In this document: positions 55,030 through 64,000 of the stretch, one piece after another
Layout of the letters: each line of letters opens with the position of its first letter
Position numbering within the stretch: the first letter of the stretch is position 1
DNA from: Platycnemis pennipes
Taxonomy: Eukaryota > Arthropoda > Insecta > Odonata > Platycnemididae
Direction of reading: 5' to 3'
Assembly: GCA_933228895.1 (NCBI GenBank)
Contig: OW121853.1
Coordinates: 81,700,645-81,764,644 of the forward strand
DNA length: 64,000 nucleotides
Position numbers and translations under genes: made by a program
The notes under the pieces: model-generated
Databases searched by the model: none
The model's input: only the letters and a program-made list of their open reading frames with translations
Told to the model about the DNA's origin: nothing

Positions 55030-55920
55030 TTTCCATACATTGATTGATGATTCTAAGCACCAACGTAGCAGTATGAGAGATACAGCAGTTTTCGCATTCC
55101 CTTGTTACTCTCATTTTCGTTTTAGATGGCAATACAGTTTTTTCGAATACTCCGACAGTATATTCTCCATGCATATCCTACAAGCGAGCCCATAAAAATC
55201 CTCCGACCTCTCTGCACAGTAGTTCATGAATTCCAAGTATTCCCTATAATTACGTTGAATTTGTTCTGGTCACATTGCAGAATTACACGTCCTGTCCTTT
55301 TTTTATATTTCAAGTAGCATATACTGCGATATGAATTGCCGAGTATTCATTCTAAGAATTAACCAGATGAGTATGCGAGAGTGCGAGGATTGTGTGTAAT
55401 TTGAAAGAAATTCTAAATATATCTGCGATAATTTTTCTTAATTTATTACCCAATTAAGCTTGGAACTTAATACTTATATGCCGTAAAGACGTTCAGTACG
55501 TCTTATCTATTGTTATTGAAATCTGCCTGTAACAGTTGTGGCATTATTATTTTTACCATTTACTATACAAGTGCATTTTTCGAGCTCTTATCTCGAATAT
55601 TTTAAGATCTCATTAATTCCTACAATGAAATAAAGGCAAAAACGGAGTATTTGGGAATATTTTCGGAACGCTTTTGACTAAGACATATCGATGGTGTTAA
55701 TGACAACTCTTGTTTCGAGCTGCAATCATATTTGGGTCGTCACTCTCTCAGCAGTCGCGAAACCTACGCAATCATCTTCGAGGGAGGCCCTCGGAGCAGC
55801 AATCGAAAAGAAGGCTGCATTTCGGGAGGCCTCACTCCTCACAGCCGATTGTCGCAGGGCACCCTTGCGGTCCACCCCCCCACTGCAAAAATCCCTGTCC
55901 ACCTTTGTCAGTCCTAAGAG
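55030..55920 (+). repeat. Large direct repeat, copy 1
   Basis: It matches 56905-58045 in order: GATGAT-TAAGCA, TCGCATTCCCTTGTTACTC, AATTACGTTGAAT-TGTTCTGGTCACATTG, ATTCATTCTAAGAATTAACC, AATTAAGCTTGGAACTTAA and GACAACTCTTG-TTCGAGCTGCA. Divergence is noticeable. A 65-95-codon + frame near 55691-55997 has no domain. Confidence 0.85.
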
Positions 55921-56289
55921 AGGAAAAACCCGCCATGCTTTACCTGCTCCTTAAATACCCATTGTGTTTGGGCCCTGAAAGAGACTTGAACTGGTAGGAA
56001 GAAGACACGCGGTGTCGTGGATGGAGTGGTGGGTGTCATAAAACGTGTCGGGGATGATTCTTTAGGTGAAAAAATCTTCGCATCCAGACCCATTTCCCGT
56101 CTCGGCATTATTTAAGGATAGGGCCTCAGCGAAGTGGCCCGTGGTCACTTATCGCCCATATCTGGGCATGTAGTTTTCTTGGAGAGGGAGAGAGGGGAAG
56201 GAGTAATTTTTTCTACAGGTAATTTAGATTTTGTCAACGGAAAGCAGTTTTTCAATCAGCATCACTGGAATGAGTGGAAAGGATTAGAA

Positions 56290-56830
56290 TATATCTGCGT
56301 GTATTGTTAATTTCAAAAATATTTTCGACAGAGTGAAGTGGATAGGGTAAATGGAACTATTGCGTAAAACAGGAATAAATTGGAAGAACAGAAGACTGAG
56401 CCAAAGTTCATGCATTACCGAGAAAGTGCTGGTGAGAGAAGCGGACGGGGAATTAGATGAGGTGGTATTAGAGAGAGGGGTTGCGTAAGGCTGTGCGTAG
56501 TCACCGGCACTTTTTAATTCATATTCGGAGGGAATGGTGGGGGGATTCGATACAGGTTTATAGGTAGGGGAAAGTTGATAAGGTTTGCGGGTGATCAAGC
56601 CCTGGTCAACTAGTCATCCAAGGACTTAAATCATAAGAAGACTCAAGTAATGAAATTTTGCATGCATGAAGGGTGATTTTAATTTAGAAGAGAGGGGTTA
56701 GATCATAGAGCAGGGGGAGTAATTTAGTATCCCGGTTAGTATGGAAAAGGAGTATTCTGCCAACATTGAAGTCCGAAGGAGAATTACGGTGGTTAAAGAG
56801 ACGTTTCGTCACAGAGGGGGATAAATGACA
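56290..56830 (+). pseudogene. RTE-like LINE reverse transcriptase fragment
   Basis: Pieces FDRVKW-like (TCGACAGAGTGAAGTGGATA), MELLRKTGINWKNRRLSQSS, CITEKVLVREADGELDEVVL, ERGVA then a LFNSYSEG-like segment, and later RRITVVKET match the RT palm of the same LINE type as 60070-60868 (-). It has many stops. It lies between the two large direct repeats. Confidence 0.7.
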
Positions 56831-56904
56831 GGCTTGATTGACTCGTCCTCTAGCAGATATCGCGGACAAGGCGGCTTCATTCATTTATTTGTTTATATTT
56901 ATTT

Positions 56905-58045
56905 TCCATACCTCAGTTGATGATTTTAAGCATAAGCTTAGCAGCTCGAGAGATTTAGTTGCCTTCGCATTCCCTTGTTACTCTTTTCCGTTTTAGATGT
57001 TAAACCAGTCTCTACGAAATCCTCCGACAATATATTCTCCTCGCATATCCCACGGGCGAGTCCATAAAAATCTTCTAGGCCTTTTTGCACAGTCGTTCAG
57101 TAATTCCACGTATTCCTTCTAATTACGTTGAATGTGTTCTGGTCACATTGTAAAATTACCCGTCCTGTCCTTAATACACATTTCCGTTTAACAATACGAG
57201 AAAACGTTATAACCTTTGAGTAGAGGTAGTAGTACTCCAGTACACGCAGTACTCAAATACGGCCTGCTGGGTTTCGAACAGGGACCTTCGAATAGGAAAA
57301 CACCTAGAGTTTTGACCAATGCATCTAAGAGACGCTCAATCTGTTTTTGAAATAGAATATACTACTATATGAATTGCGGATGAGTATTCATTCTAAGAAT
57401 TAACCAGACGAGTATGCGAGAGTGCAAAGATTGTGTGTAATTTGAAATAAATTCTAAATATATCCGCGATAATTTTTCCTCATTTATTACGCAATTAAGC
57501 TTGGAACTTAACACTTATATTACGTAAAGACGTCCAATAAGTCTTCTCTTTTCTTGTTGAAATCTGTATGTTTCAGCTGTAGCGTAAATATTTTTGCCAT
57601 TTACTATACAAGCGCAGTTTTCGAGCTCATCGCGCAGTCAAATAAAATTCACCGATAATTTAAAAATAACACCAATCGTTGACAGATATATAAATGCTGA
57701 TAACAATATTCATCTATGTTGTTCATGTTATAAAATCAAAAGTTTCTACGACGAAATAAAGGCAAAATTTGAGTATTTTGGAATGTTTTGGAAATGACAT
57801 AGACTAAGAAATATCGACGGTGTTAATGACAACTCTTGCTTCGAGCTGCATTTACATTTGGGTAGTCACTCTCTCAAGAGCCGTAGTCGCGGAAACCTAA
57901 GCGACCCATCTTCAAGGGAGTAACTCCGAGCAGCAATCTAAAAGAAGGCTTTTTTCGGGAGGCCTCACTCCTTGGGGCCGACTAATTGTCATAAGGCACC
58001 CTTTGCGGCCCTCCCTCTCCAACGCAAAAATCTCTCTTCAGGTCA
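56905..58045 (+). repeat. Large direct repeat, copy 2
   Basis: Second copy of the 55030-55920 block, enlarged by a ~165-bp minus-strand SINE-like insertion at 57185-57350. It continues into the block that is inverted at 53376-53470. Confidence 0.85.
57185..57350 (-). mobile_element. tRNA-derived SINE-like insertion
   Basis: It is absent from the corresponding place in copy 1 (between 55310 and 55322). On the minus strand it has TCTTAGATGCATTGG as an A-box-like segment and GGTCCCTGTTCGAAACCC as a B box. This differs from the SINE at 53942 and from the 7.8/31.8-kb family. Confidence 0.6.
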
Positions 58046-58547
58046 TTGAGGAAGGGTCTCACCACAAAGCATGGCAAGGGTGGGAGGACCGTGCCTCGGT
58101 CTTGCTGGTGCTGCTCGGGACATTTAAAGGGACAGAGCTGCACTGTTGTCAAATCTCCTTCAACTCGGGACTTGGAAAAATTTGGCCTCCGAGGTGGTAA
58201 CTTTTTAATGTGGACGGGTGTACAATGTTATATTTTCATGCAGATGGCATTTGTAAGCAACATAAGCCACTGAATTGTCGCACTGTTTACAGAAATGAGT
58301 CTATTGTTGCATTGATTATAGAAACAACAATGCACTTTGAAAATATTGCTCAGCAGAATGGGGTAACAATTGTAGTGATTGTCCAGTCCAATTAGTTGGA
58401 GCTAGACTCTTTGCGAGAGCATTATATTAAATTGTTCACTATGCTTGGTACGCCTCAAAAGTTGACCGAAGATCTTGAAATGCTCGTCAACGTTAATGAT
58501 GTTTCATTTCCTGAAGAACTGGTAAAAAAAATTATGTGACCCTGGCG

Positions 58548-58680
58548 ATGGAGCATTTATTAAGTGTTCTTGGTGTAAAAAGTATTTTTGTTTTTCCTGT
58601 TTTAATGATAATTATGGAGCAGTTATTAAGTGTTCTTGGTGTAAAAAGTAGTTTTGTTTTTCCTGTTTTTATGATAATTA
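58548..58680 (+). repeat. Tandem duplication of a 66-bp unit
   Basis: 58548-58613 and 58614-58680 are two near-identical copies (ATGGAGCA/GTTATTAAGTG, GGTGTAAAAAGTA, TTTTTCCTGTTTT, ATGATAATT). The period is 22 codons, so both copies read in frame as LLSVLGVKSxFVFPVxMII. Confidence 0.9.
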
Positions 58681-59939
58681 TGACCCAAGTGACTGTTCTG
58701 GGGAATGAAATTACGAAATGTTTATGCATAATTTCTTTCAGTGAACATTTATACATTCGCAAAAGAAAGTGAATCTTTAAAGAATTTAAATTTGCTTACA
58801 TAAAAGATTGTGTGCCAAGTTTAAATGTGTAAGATATATATTTTCCGACCAAATTTTTTAGGCATTGTGAATGTTTACCCAGAATTTATCCTTGAAATTC
58901 TAGCTGTGCATTCCAAGACAACTGGTTGATCAAGGTGTATGGAAAATAGAGGTAAAGTTGCTGAGGTTTACTTAAACAATTAGGAAAATTGAGGAACAAA
59001 ATTCGGGGAGGCCTTTTACCAATTCAGGAAAAAAGTGAAGAACCCTGTCCATCTAATGTCGAGGGATACCCAATAATTTTATTACAGCTTTTCGTCTGCA
59101 ACTGAAAGCACCAAGGAAAATGTCCATTCAGTATATGAATGCGTGTACCGATACTAAAGTCGTGGTAAATGTTCTGATGAGTGGTGAATATAGGCAATGC
59201 TGCACACAAAACATTAGTTTGTTTATGAGTCACACAAAGACCCATCCACTCCATCGCTGTCCGTGAAGAATTCAGAAGGAAAGGAGCAGGGGCTGGGTAA
59301 GTGTATGTTGGGTTGCGTCATGCATATTTTTTTTAAAGGTTTTTTTTAAAAGATTTTCTCGAAAATATCTCGAAAACTAAGGCCTATTGGATGCTTTTCC
59401 GAGATCATATATCTAATGAATTTTCATTTTCTACCACCCTACAAAGTTTGATCGCGATCCACCGGTTACAGGTGGGAACCTTCCCTTGTTAGAAAGAAAT
59501 CACAAGCCAAATCCACGAAAATTACATATTGCTAGAATCTTTAGAAATAGTTCAATTTTTTGTGTTGTAATTTTTATACCTGTTTTTACTGCTTTAAAAA
59601 CGAGTTTCAGCTTACAATATTGCAAAATGTAGGGATATAGTCATTGCCAGAAGCCTAACATGGGGTAAAAATTTCCAATTTCCTCATTTCCTCACTTTTC
59701 TGTATCAAAAAGTGAGTGGAAGCCCTGAGGTGTGTACATTTCAGTGCATGCGTGTTGATACATTTTGAAATATTAGAGTTGAATGCTTCACACTTTTGAT
59801 CAATTGAGCAGGAAGAAAAGGCAACACTCCAATCCTTTGAGAGTAAATCTTCCTGATAATTGCATATATCAAATCTTCTAAAGTTGCGTAATACAGTGGA
59901 CATAATAGGTTGATGAACAGTTACAATTTATAAGTAATA

Positions 59940-59975
59940 CTAGCGGAAGGATCCCGTTGAAATTCAACGGGTGTG
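59940..59975 (-). mobile_element. Helitron-type 3' terminus
   Basis: On the minus strand a perfect 9-bp hairpin CCCGTTGAA-T-TTCAACGGG is followed after nine bases by CTAG and then a host T. This is the standard Helitron 3' end (hairpin, then CTRR next to T). The element body would lie to the right, where LINE sequence begins at about 60070, so only the end may survive. Confidence 0.6.
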
Positions 59976-60069
59976 AGAAAAGTAAAATGTATGCACAATT
60001 ATTATTATTATAAGTATTCTACCAGTGAAGTTAGGTGTAAATGGACATTTAATTCTTCCCACCCCCTAA

Positions 60070-60868
60070 ATTTCACACGATTTCCCTCTTCAGCCCCTCA
60101 TACCTCCTGCCACCTATCATTCCATCCAAGCTACCCGTTCTTCTCCTCCCTCTTCCCCGCTTACCCAACGCTCTTCCCTCAATTACCTCCTTTAAAACAC
60201 CATCTCCTTTTATTACCTTTTCCATCCACACCTTCTGCCTTCTCCTAATTTCATCTATTAAATTTCTTTCCTCTCCTACCAATTCCAGCACTTCATTGTT
60301 TGTTTTCCTTTCGACCCACTTTATTTTCTCCATCCTTCTCCACACCCACATTTCAAAAGCCCTAAGTCTATTTTCATCTTCCTTTCGCAAAGCCCACGTT
60401 TCCGCCCCATATAGTGCAACGCTCCATATTAAACTTTTCACTAGTCTTTTCTTCACTTCCCTACTCAAGACCCCTGTCATTAGCTCACGCCTACGAGTAA
60501 AGGCTTCTTTTGCCAATGCAATTCTCCTTCTCACTTCAATGCTGCTATACCCTTTTTCTTCCAACACACTACCTAGATAGCTAAATTGCTCTACCTGCTC
60601 TAGCTTCTGACCTACTTTTATTGTTATACTGGCCCTTTTTGTACTTGAAAACCGCATTACTTTTGTTTTCTTCTGGTTTATCTTCATCCTGTATCTTTCA
60701 CACTGTCCCTGCAACGCATGTAGCATTTTTTGTAAGCCACGGGCAGACTGGCTGACTAGCGCTTGGTCATCCGCTAACCTCACTGATTTTATCAATTTCC
60801 CCCCGGACCTTTACTCCAGCCTCCAGTTCATCTCAAGCCTTTCTCACCATTTCCTCCGAGTATATGTT
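60070..60868 (-). pseudogene. RTE-like LINE, reverse transcriptase C-terminal part
   Basis: On the minus strand from 60868: LFNIYSEEMVRKA, then a disrupted IKSVRLADDQALVSQSARGL (the F/YADD catalytic box read as LADD), MLHALQGQCERYRMKINQKK, VEQFSYLGSVLEEKGYSSIE, VALYGAETWALRKEDENRLR, MWVWRRMEKIKWVERKTNNE and a basic C-terminus GKRGRGRRRTGSLDGMIGGR. The 240-codon frame is intact from the ADD box to the stop. It is 5' truncated at 60868, where the next element begins. Confidence 0.85.
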
Positions 60869-62215
60869 GAAAAGTACCTAGATGTAGCTTTGAAGAACTT
60901 ACTTGAAGATATGACATATGACACCTTGGTTGGACATGTGAAGTCGTTAGTGGTCTGTGACATAGAACGAGAGATATGTTTGTTTCAGGACTGTGGTGAC
61001 TGCCCTGGAAAGGGGGGACTCGACTTACAGACACTTGGTCTGGATAGTGTAGCAGATAACTCTTCTGAAGTTACATATGCAACATGGGAAGAAAATAAAC
61101 TCATTAAGAAAATTGTTGCCATTGATACCTTCTTAGGCAAACTTGGGAGGTGGATAGTGAAAGCAGTAACACACCAACATCTGAAGAAATTGCAACAAGA
61201 ACAGATTGCAGAAGTGAAGGGATGGGTAGAGGCTGCATGTTTAGTGCTTCACTGTGATTTTGCTGAGAACTGGTCTGTGGTTCTACCACAAGAAGTTCAA
61301 GGATATCACTGGAGTAATGACCAAGTTTCAATTTTTACAGGAGTGACATATTTTCAGAACAAGACCACAAGTGTTGCAGTTATAAGTGATGACTCAGCAC
61401 ATGCATTGTTGGCAATACACAAAATTATTTAACCACTGCAATCACAGGTAGAAAAGATCATAATTATTTCTGATGGTGCCCCTAGTCACTTCAAAAACCG
61501 TTACCAACTATTTGAACTTGCAAAGTCTCTTGTTCCAATGGAGTGGGTATACAGTGCTACTGGACATGGTAAGGGGCCCTGTGATGGTGTAGGAGGCCTG
61601 CTGAAGCACCATGCAACAAAACATAATCTTTCCAGCCCAAGTACAGCTGCAATTCAGAATGCCAAGGAGTTTACAAGAGTGGTGCAGTCACACACATCAA
61701 TAAACCTGATCCTGTTGCCCAAAGAGGAAGTTGAAGAATTTTACCAGCAGAAAATAAAAGAATGGTCGAACCAAACTACCCCTGTGAAAGGAATTCAGAA
61801 GACACATGTCTGGACTCATATTGATGGGCGAACTTATATTGCACGAACTTTAAAGAGCAAGAAAGAAGAAATTTCATTTATCCAACCAAGATCTCATAAA
61901 TGCCAAGAGAATATTCAAATTCACGAACTACAAAAAGGAATGTTTGTGGCCTGTGTGTATGACTGTGACTGGTGGATTGCAGAGATTATAGATATTAGTT
62001 GTGAGTTAAGTGAAATCATTGTTAACTTTATGCTGCCACATGGACCGGCTGCTGGGTATAGATTCCCAGATGAAAGACAGCAACACCACCACCAGTGCTC
62101 TCTTCCAATTCGCGATGTTTTGAAGATTTTGGGTGCCCCAGTTCCTATTGGTTCAACAGGAAGACATCACTCAATATCAAAGGAAGATACTGATGCGGTT
62201 GAACAAATTTTTTAG
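60868..62215 (+). pseudogene. Uncharacterised transposase-like ORF with one in-frame stop
   Basis: A single frame runs VEKYLDVALKNLLEDMTYDT... to a stop at 62213-62215, broken only by TAA at 61430-61432. Recognisable features: WVEAACLVLHCDFAENWSVV, QVSIFTGVTYF, then IIISDGAPSHFKNRYQLFEL, EWVYSATGHGKGPCDGVGGL, and a C-terminal SH3/Tudor-like part GMFVACVYDCDWWIAEI, VNFMLPHGPAAGYRFPD and LGAPVPIGSTGRHHSI. I know the SDGxxxxFKNR...ATxHGKGxxDGxGG pattern from many unnamed animal proteins that look like RNase-H-fold transposases; the conserved Asp in HCDF and SDG would be catalytic candidates. The 5' end is cut off by the LINE. Confidence 0.7.
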
Positions 62216-63480
62216 TTCATTAAATTGCTAAATTCAGTTCTAAGCAGAGTGCACAGAAGTATGCTTCGGAACCTATACATTTTTTAACCTGCACATATAT
62301 TTTGAAAGCTATTGATGTTTGAAACTTGTGTCTGTTACCATATTTAAGAAGAAAAAAATGTCAAGTAAGACTAGAGATTTTGATTTTATGTGACCAATAT
62401 CTGAGAATGTGGTAATGGAAACTGGCTTAATGTTTGGAAATTTTTTGAATTGTTTATAAAACCTGTTAAACTGAAAAGTGGAAGTTCTCTTTTTCAGGGA
62501 TTGTAGTACTCTATGGTGCCGATAAACAGTAAAAAAATAAAAATTTTTAGGATTGGCGTTTTTAAGAAAAACTCAAACAAATCAAGGATATAATTTTAAT
62601 CACAAAATTATTATCTTTCAAATAAAACAAAAAGGAGCAAAATATCTTGAACCGTTCCTGAGATATGAGCATTTTAGTATTTTGTCAAAAATCGCATTTG
62701 AAAAATAGCGCTCGCGGGCCCATGTTCGGTGGACTGTATCTCAGGCCAAAAATATTTTTGGACAAAACTAAAATATACGTATTACTTACTTCGTCCTGAA
62801 GTTTGACATATGTTAAATTCAATAACATCTGAGACTATGAAGGTAAGGCCCCTGCCTGAATCGATATGGACTGGGCCAACAAGAAAATTTGGTGAGGCTG
62901 ACTTATGTATTTACGATTATTGAGCTTGTTAGACAAAGTGCATTTCATATTGTAACAATTTAAGAGAAATGTTAAAAGAATTGTGACTAGCTTTGTTTGT
63001 GACAAATAGATGTTCTTTAAAAAAAGGTGTTTTAGCAATCACTATCAGATGATGCAAATGGGAGAAAATGGAAAAAAAGTCCTGCCTTCCTGAAGACCAC
63101 TGCACTCCTGAATCTCCGTGCTACAGTAAGCATAACATCTTAGCGACAGCTTCCATAGCAATTTTGGCATTCATACCACTATACATGAACTATAATGAAT
63201 AAATACTCTTTCGTTGAAGTCCTCTGAACAAAACCACTGCTGTTCAAAGGAAGAGCACGGAGTAGAGCGACGAAAACTGACTTGTCTCAAAACAGATGGT
63301 GGTCCCCAAGATGACCACTTATTCCTAAAACTCCAGAGGATACCTCCAAGAGGAAAATAATTTTTTTAACTTGAGGCAATCCGAGTAGGTAACTGGGACA
63401 CTATCAGCGCTTACCCAAAAAGCACGGAAGCATGGAACGGACCAGTGGCCTTTAAACGGTCATTAATGGAGAATTAAAAT
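62216..63480. other. Non-coding DNA after the transposase-like ORF
   Basis: This may be the 3' non-coding part of that element (AT-rich, containing CCGTTCCTGAGATATGAGCA near 62652). No inverted repeat or gene was found. Confidence 0.4.
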
Positions 63481-63985
63481 TAAAATGGAGAAGGCTTTGC
63501 CCAGATATCACTTGAAGACAAATAAAAAGGATAGAAAGGTAATGGTATGAAATAGAAATGAGGAGGCCGAAACCAGTGTTTTACATGGAAAACAAAAAGT
63601 TGAGGAGGTGAGGGAGTATTGCTATCTAGGAAGCCAATTAACTAGTGATGAATGAAGCAATAAAGAAATAGCCAGTAGAATGGCTCTGGGGAAGAGAGCA
63701 TTATACAGAAGAAGAATCTATGTACAGCTGGAAATACAAATGTGGAAGTAAGGAATCAGTTTTTCAGAACATACATCTGGAGGATGCTTCTTTATAGCAG
63801 TGTGGCATGGAGGATAATAGCAGCTGAGAAATCAAGGCTGAAAGAAGAATTTCTACAAACAAAAAATACTGTAGTGTATTTCAGCAGGTTACTCTGGTTA
63901 GGCATTCATGGCCAATTTACAATCCTTTGTTTGAGCTGGAAGCATTTGAAATTAGTGCTACAGAAGTAAGATGAAGATGAAATGG
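63480..63985 (+). pseudogene. RTE-like LINE fragment
   Basis: The frame, with stops, reads NEEAETSVLHGKQKVEEVRE, YCYLGSQLTSDE, NKEIASRMALGKRALYRRR and, in another frame, EVRNQFFRTYIWRMLLYSSV and AWRIIAAEKSRL. This is the same C-terminal RT region as at 60070 but a different, divergent subfamily. It runs to near the window edge. Confidence 0.8.
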
Positions 63986-64000
63986 GCTGATTAAGTGATA

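Larger units (their letters stand above)
50081..59488. mobile_element. 9.4-kb composite bounded by ~175-bp inverted repeats
   Basis: 50081-50255 and 59309-59488 are inverted copies. The outer edge is CAAGGGAGGTTCCCAACTGT on the left and CAAGGGAAGGTTCCCACCTG read inwards from the right, and the shared stretch includes GGATCGCGATCAAACTT. Identity is roughly 75-85%. Between them are a pogo-like element, SINEs, a LINE fragment and duplicated blocks. No transposase was recognised and no target duplication was seen next to the ends. It could be one old transposon swollen by insertions or two separate solo ends. Confidence 0.6.

Noticed and set aside
1..64000. CRISPR array, bacterial operon or rRNA cluster
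   Set aside because: No regularly spaced direct repeats, no Shine-Dalgarno-led gene chains and no rRNA-like tracts were seen; the window is eukaryotic.

Overview
The window looks like a piece of a large, AT-rich, transposon-saturated animal genome, most likely an arthropod and probably an insect. I infer this from the mix of element families (mariner, piggyBac, Tigger/pogo, DUF4371-type hAT, Helitron, Penelope-like elements with hammerhead ribozymes, non-LTR retrotransposons, tRNA-derived SINEs) and from long introns with ordinary GT-AG sites. Species-level placement is not possible from sequence alone. There is no sign of bacterial gene organisation, and I saw no rRNA gene, tRNA gene or CRISPR array.

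Host genes are sparse. Three are supported. (1) On the + strand, the last two coding exons of an unidentified gene lie at 11005-11224 and 23296-23416; their phases match (AG|A) and they are separated by a 12.1-kb intron. (2) On the - strand, a complete six-exon gene spans 47395 down to 35746 and encodes a 382-residue protein that I cannot name. All five introns have consensus splice sites and matching phases. (3) On the + strand, the first coding exon of a proline/glycine-rich protein lies at 48291-48504. Genes 2 and 3 are divergent, with 895 bp between their start codons.

Region by region: 2.1-7.7 kb is a decayed Tigger1-like element with a younger, nearly intact Tigger-like element (4620-7522) inserted in it. 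9.3-10.8 kb is a Helitron helicase remnant. The 11.2-23.3 kb intron holds a nested stack: a mariner (11697-22747) split by a DUF4371 hAT, which is itself split by a hAT MITE (12577-13622) and a piggyBac (13886-17369), the last carrying a 64-bp insertion. 24.5-27.4 kb has two Penelope-like elements in opposite orientation. 27.4-35.7 kb is mostly anonymous repeat-rich DNA with a tRNA-like SINE family in three copies across the window. The introns of gene 2 carry a 979-bp TIR element, a CR1/Jockey-like LINE with a duplicated 3' end, an RTE-like LINE tail and a 290-bp piggyBac-type MITE. 50.1-59.5 kb is bounded by ~175-bp inverted repeats and is filled with duplicated and inverted blocks, a 1.7-kb pogo-like element, SINEs and a LINE fragment. 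60.1-64.0 kb has more LINE fragments and a nearly intact ORF of an uncharacterised transposase-like family.

Almost every mobile-element ORF is broken. The exceptions worth attention are the 520-codon Tigger-like transposase at 5020-6582 and the 60868-62215 ORF, which has a single in-frame stop. The most unusual signals are the hammerhead-ribozyme motifs (one of them a two-strand palindrome), the clean nested insertions that can be undone base by base, and the conserved-looking but unidentified six-exon gene.
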